Below, piece by piece: positions 63,718 through 64,000 of a stretch of 64,000 bases of DNA. Each line of letters opens with the position of its first letter. Within the stretch, counting starts at the first letter, position 1. Below the pieces are notes generated by a model, which searched no databases, was not told the origin of the DNA, and saw nothing but the letters and a program-made list of their open reading frames with translations. The translations under genes and the position numbers were made by a program. Source of the stretch: CBDAUN01 sp965214615 (GTDB lineage: Bacteria > Pseudomonadota > Gammaproteobacteria > Arenicellales > JAJDZL01); the NCBI GenBank assembly GCA_965214615.1, contig OZ243952.1:3038001-3102000 (forward strand), read 5' to 3'.

Positions 63718-64000
63718 ATGCCCGATTCCCTCCCAAACAGCCTTCAGGAGCACAGCCCGCAACGCGGCGACATCTACTTCGCCGTCCTGTTTTTGGCAAT
63801 CGCTGCGCTGCTTCTGGCGCAAATCGGCACCGAGACCACCTGGGTAAAAGGCACGAAACTGTTTGCCCAGCCGAGATTCTGGCCTGCAATCGGCCTGGGC
63901 GGCATGACCGTTTTCGCATCGCTTTACTTGCTAAGGTCGGCAAGATCGAAGCGGCAGGGCAATGATCTGGGGGAGCTCGTCCTGTGGCTCAAATCATTGG
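63718..64000 (+). CDS. TctB-type small membrane subunit, truncated by window edge
   Basis: The open frame starts ATG at 63718 and runs past the edge, 94 residues seen. It has the two-helix pattern of TctB (DIYFAVLFLAIAALLLAQIG and ARFWPAIGLGG-like PRFWPAIGLGGMTVFASLYLL) with PRFWP, a family hallmark. It follows the TctC-type gene; TctA is expected beyond the edge. Confidence 0.85.
   Translation, partial: MPDSLPNSLQEHSPQRGDIYFAVLFLAIAALLLAQIGTETTWVKGTKLFAQPRFWPAIGLGGMTVFASLYLLRSARSKRQGNDLGELVLWLKSL

Overview
The window reads as one contiguous piece of a bacterial chromosome, most likely a gammaproteobacterium. Reasons are the E. coli-type PurB, the RsuA/RluF-type pseudouridine synthase, class 2 PyrD, an iscR-sufBCDSU-sufT operon and a rhodanese/gpsA/trmL neighbourhood. 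G+C is fairly high, genes are closely packed, and many start or stop within a few bases of the next. No rRNA, tRNA, CRISPR array, transposase or prophage gene was recognised. The gene content (methanethiol oxidase, an MttB-like methyltransferase, formate dehydrogenase, polyamine-type and tripartite transporters, an aromatic ring-cleavage set, a sulfatase) suggests an aerobic heterotroph using C1, methylated sulfur/nitrogen and aromatic compounds, plausibly marine or host-associated. That lifestyle is inference.

Layout. 0-4.7 kb: end of heme O synthase, then purB, a pseudouridine synthase and pyrD; argC converges on pyrD. 4.7-8.8 kb (minus): a spermidine/putrescine-type ABC transporter whose last gene runs into argC. 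9.3-15.5 kb: a compact two-gene NAD-dependent formate dehydrogenase followed by a non-pyrrolysine MttB-family methyltransferase. 15.8-18.9 kb: an accessory patch with an orphan AAA+ ATPase and two tandem Uma2 genes, the first broken by a nonsense codon. 19.1-23.2 kb (minus): two complete but divergent succinyl-CoA synthetase-type sucC-sucD pairs. 23.4-28.7 kb: a DapA-family lyase, a trimethylamine-dehydrogenase-like Fe-S flavoprotein, an internally duplicated glycine-zipper envelope protein and a secreted alpha/beta hydrolase. 28.9-32.4 kb (minus): an SBP56 - SCO - MauG-like operon matching the methanethiol oxidase locus (mtoX and partners).

33.0-40.8 kb: trmL, a four-gene polar amino acid ABC transporter, gpsA, a membrane-anchored rhodanese and ctpA. 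41.3-43.5 kb (minus): a vapBC toxin-antitoxin pair with a clear palindromic operator, and a B12-binding radical SAM protein with a CCAEP tail. 43.5-49.9 kb (minus): the SUF iron-sulfur operon under an Rrf2/IscR-type regulator with a candidate operator. 50-64 kb: catabolic genes (nitronate monooxygenase, FAH-family hydrolase, acetoacetate-decarboxylase-family protein, P450, glutamine-synthetase-like ligase, sulfatase, an aldehyde dehydrogenase and an extradiol dioxygenase of the homoprotocatechuate type) with a tripartite tricarboxylate transporter at the right edge, and a second orphan AAA+ ATPase paralogous to the one at 15.8 kb.

How parts may work together (inference): methanethiol oxidation and demethylation would feed formaldehyde/formate to the formate dehydrogenase; the SUF operon supplies Fe-S clusters to that enzyme, the Fe-S flavoprotein and the radical SAM protein; the TTT transporter may import a substrate for the ring-cleavage enzymes. 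The least understood parts are the paired AAA+ paralogs, the second sucCD pair, the CCAEP radical SAM protein and the FAH/ADC/P450/GS-like cluster.
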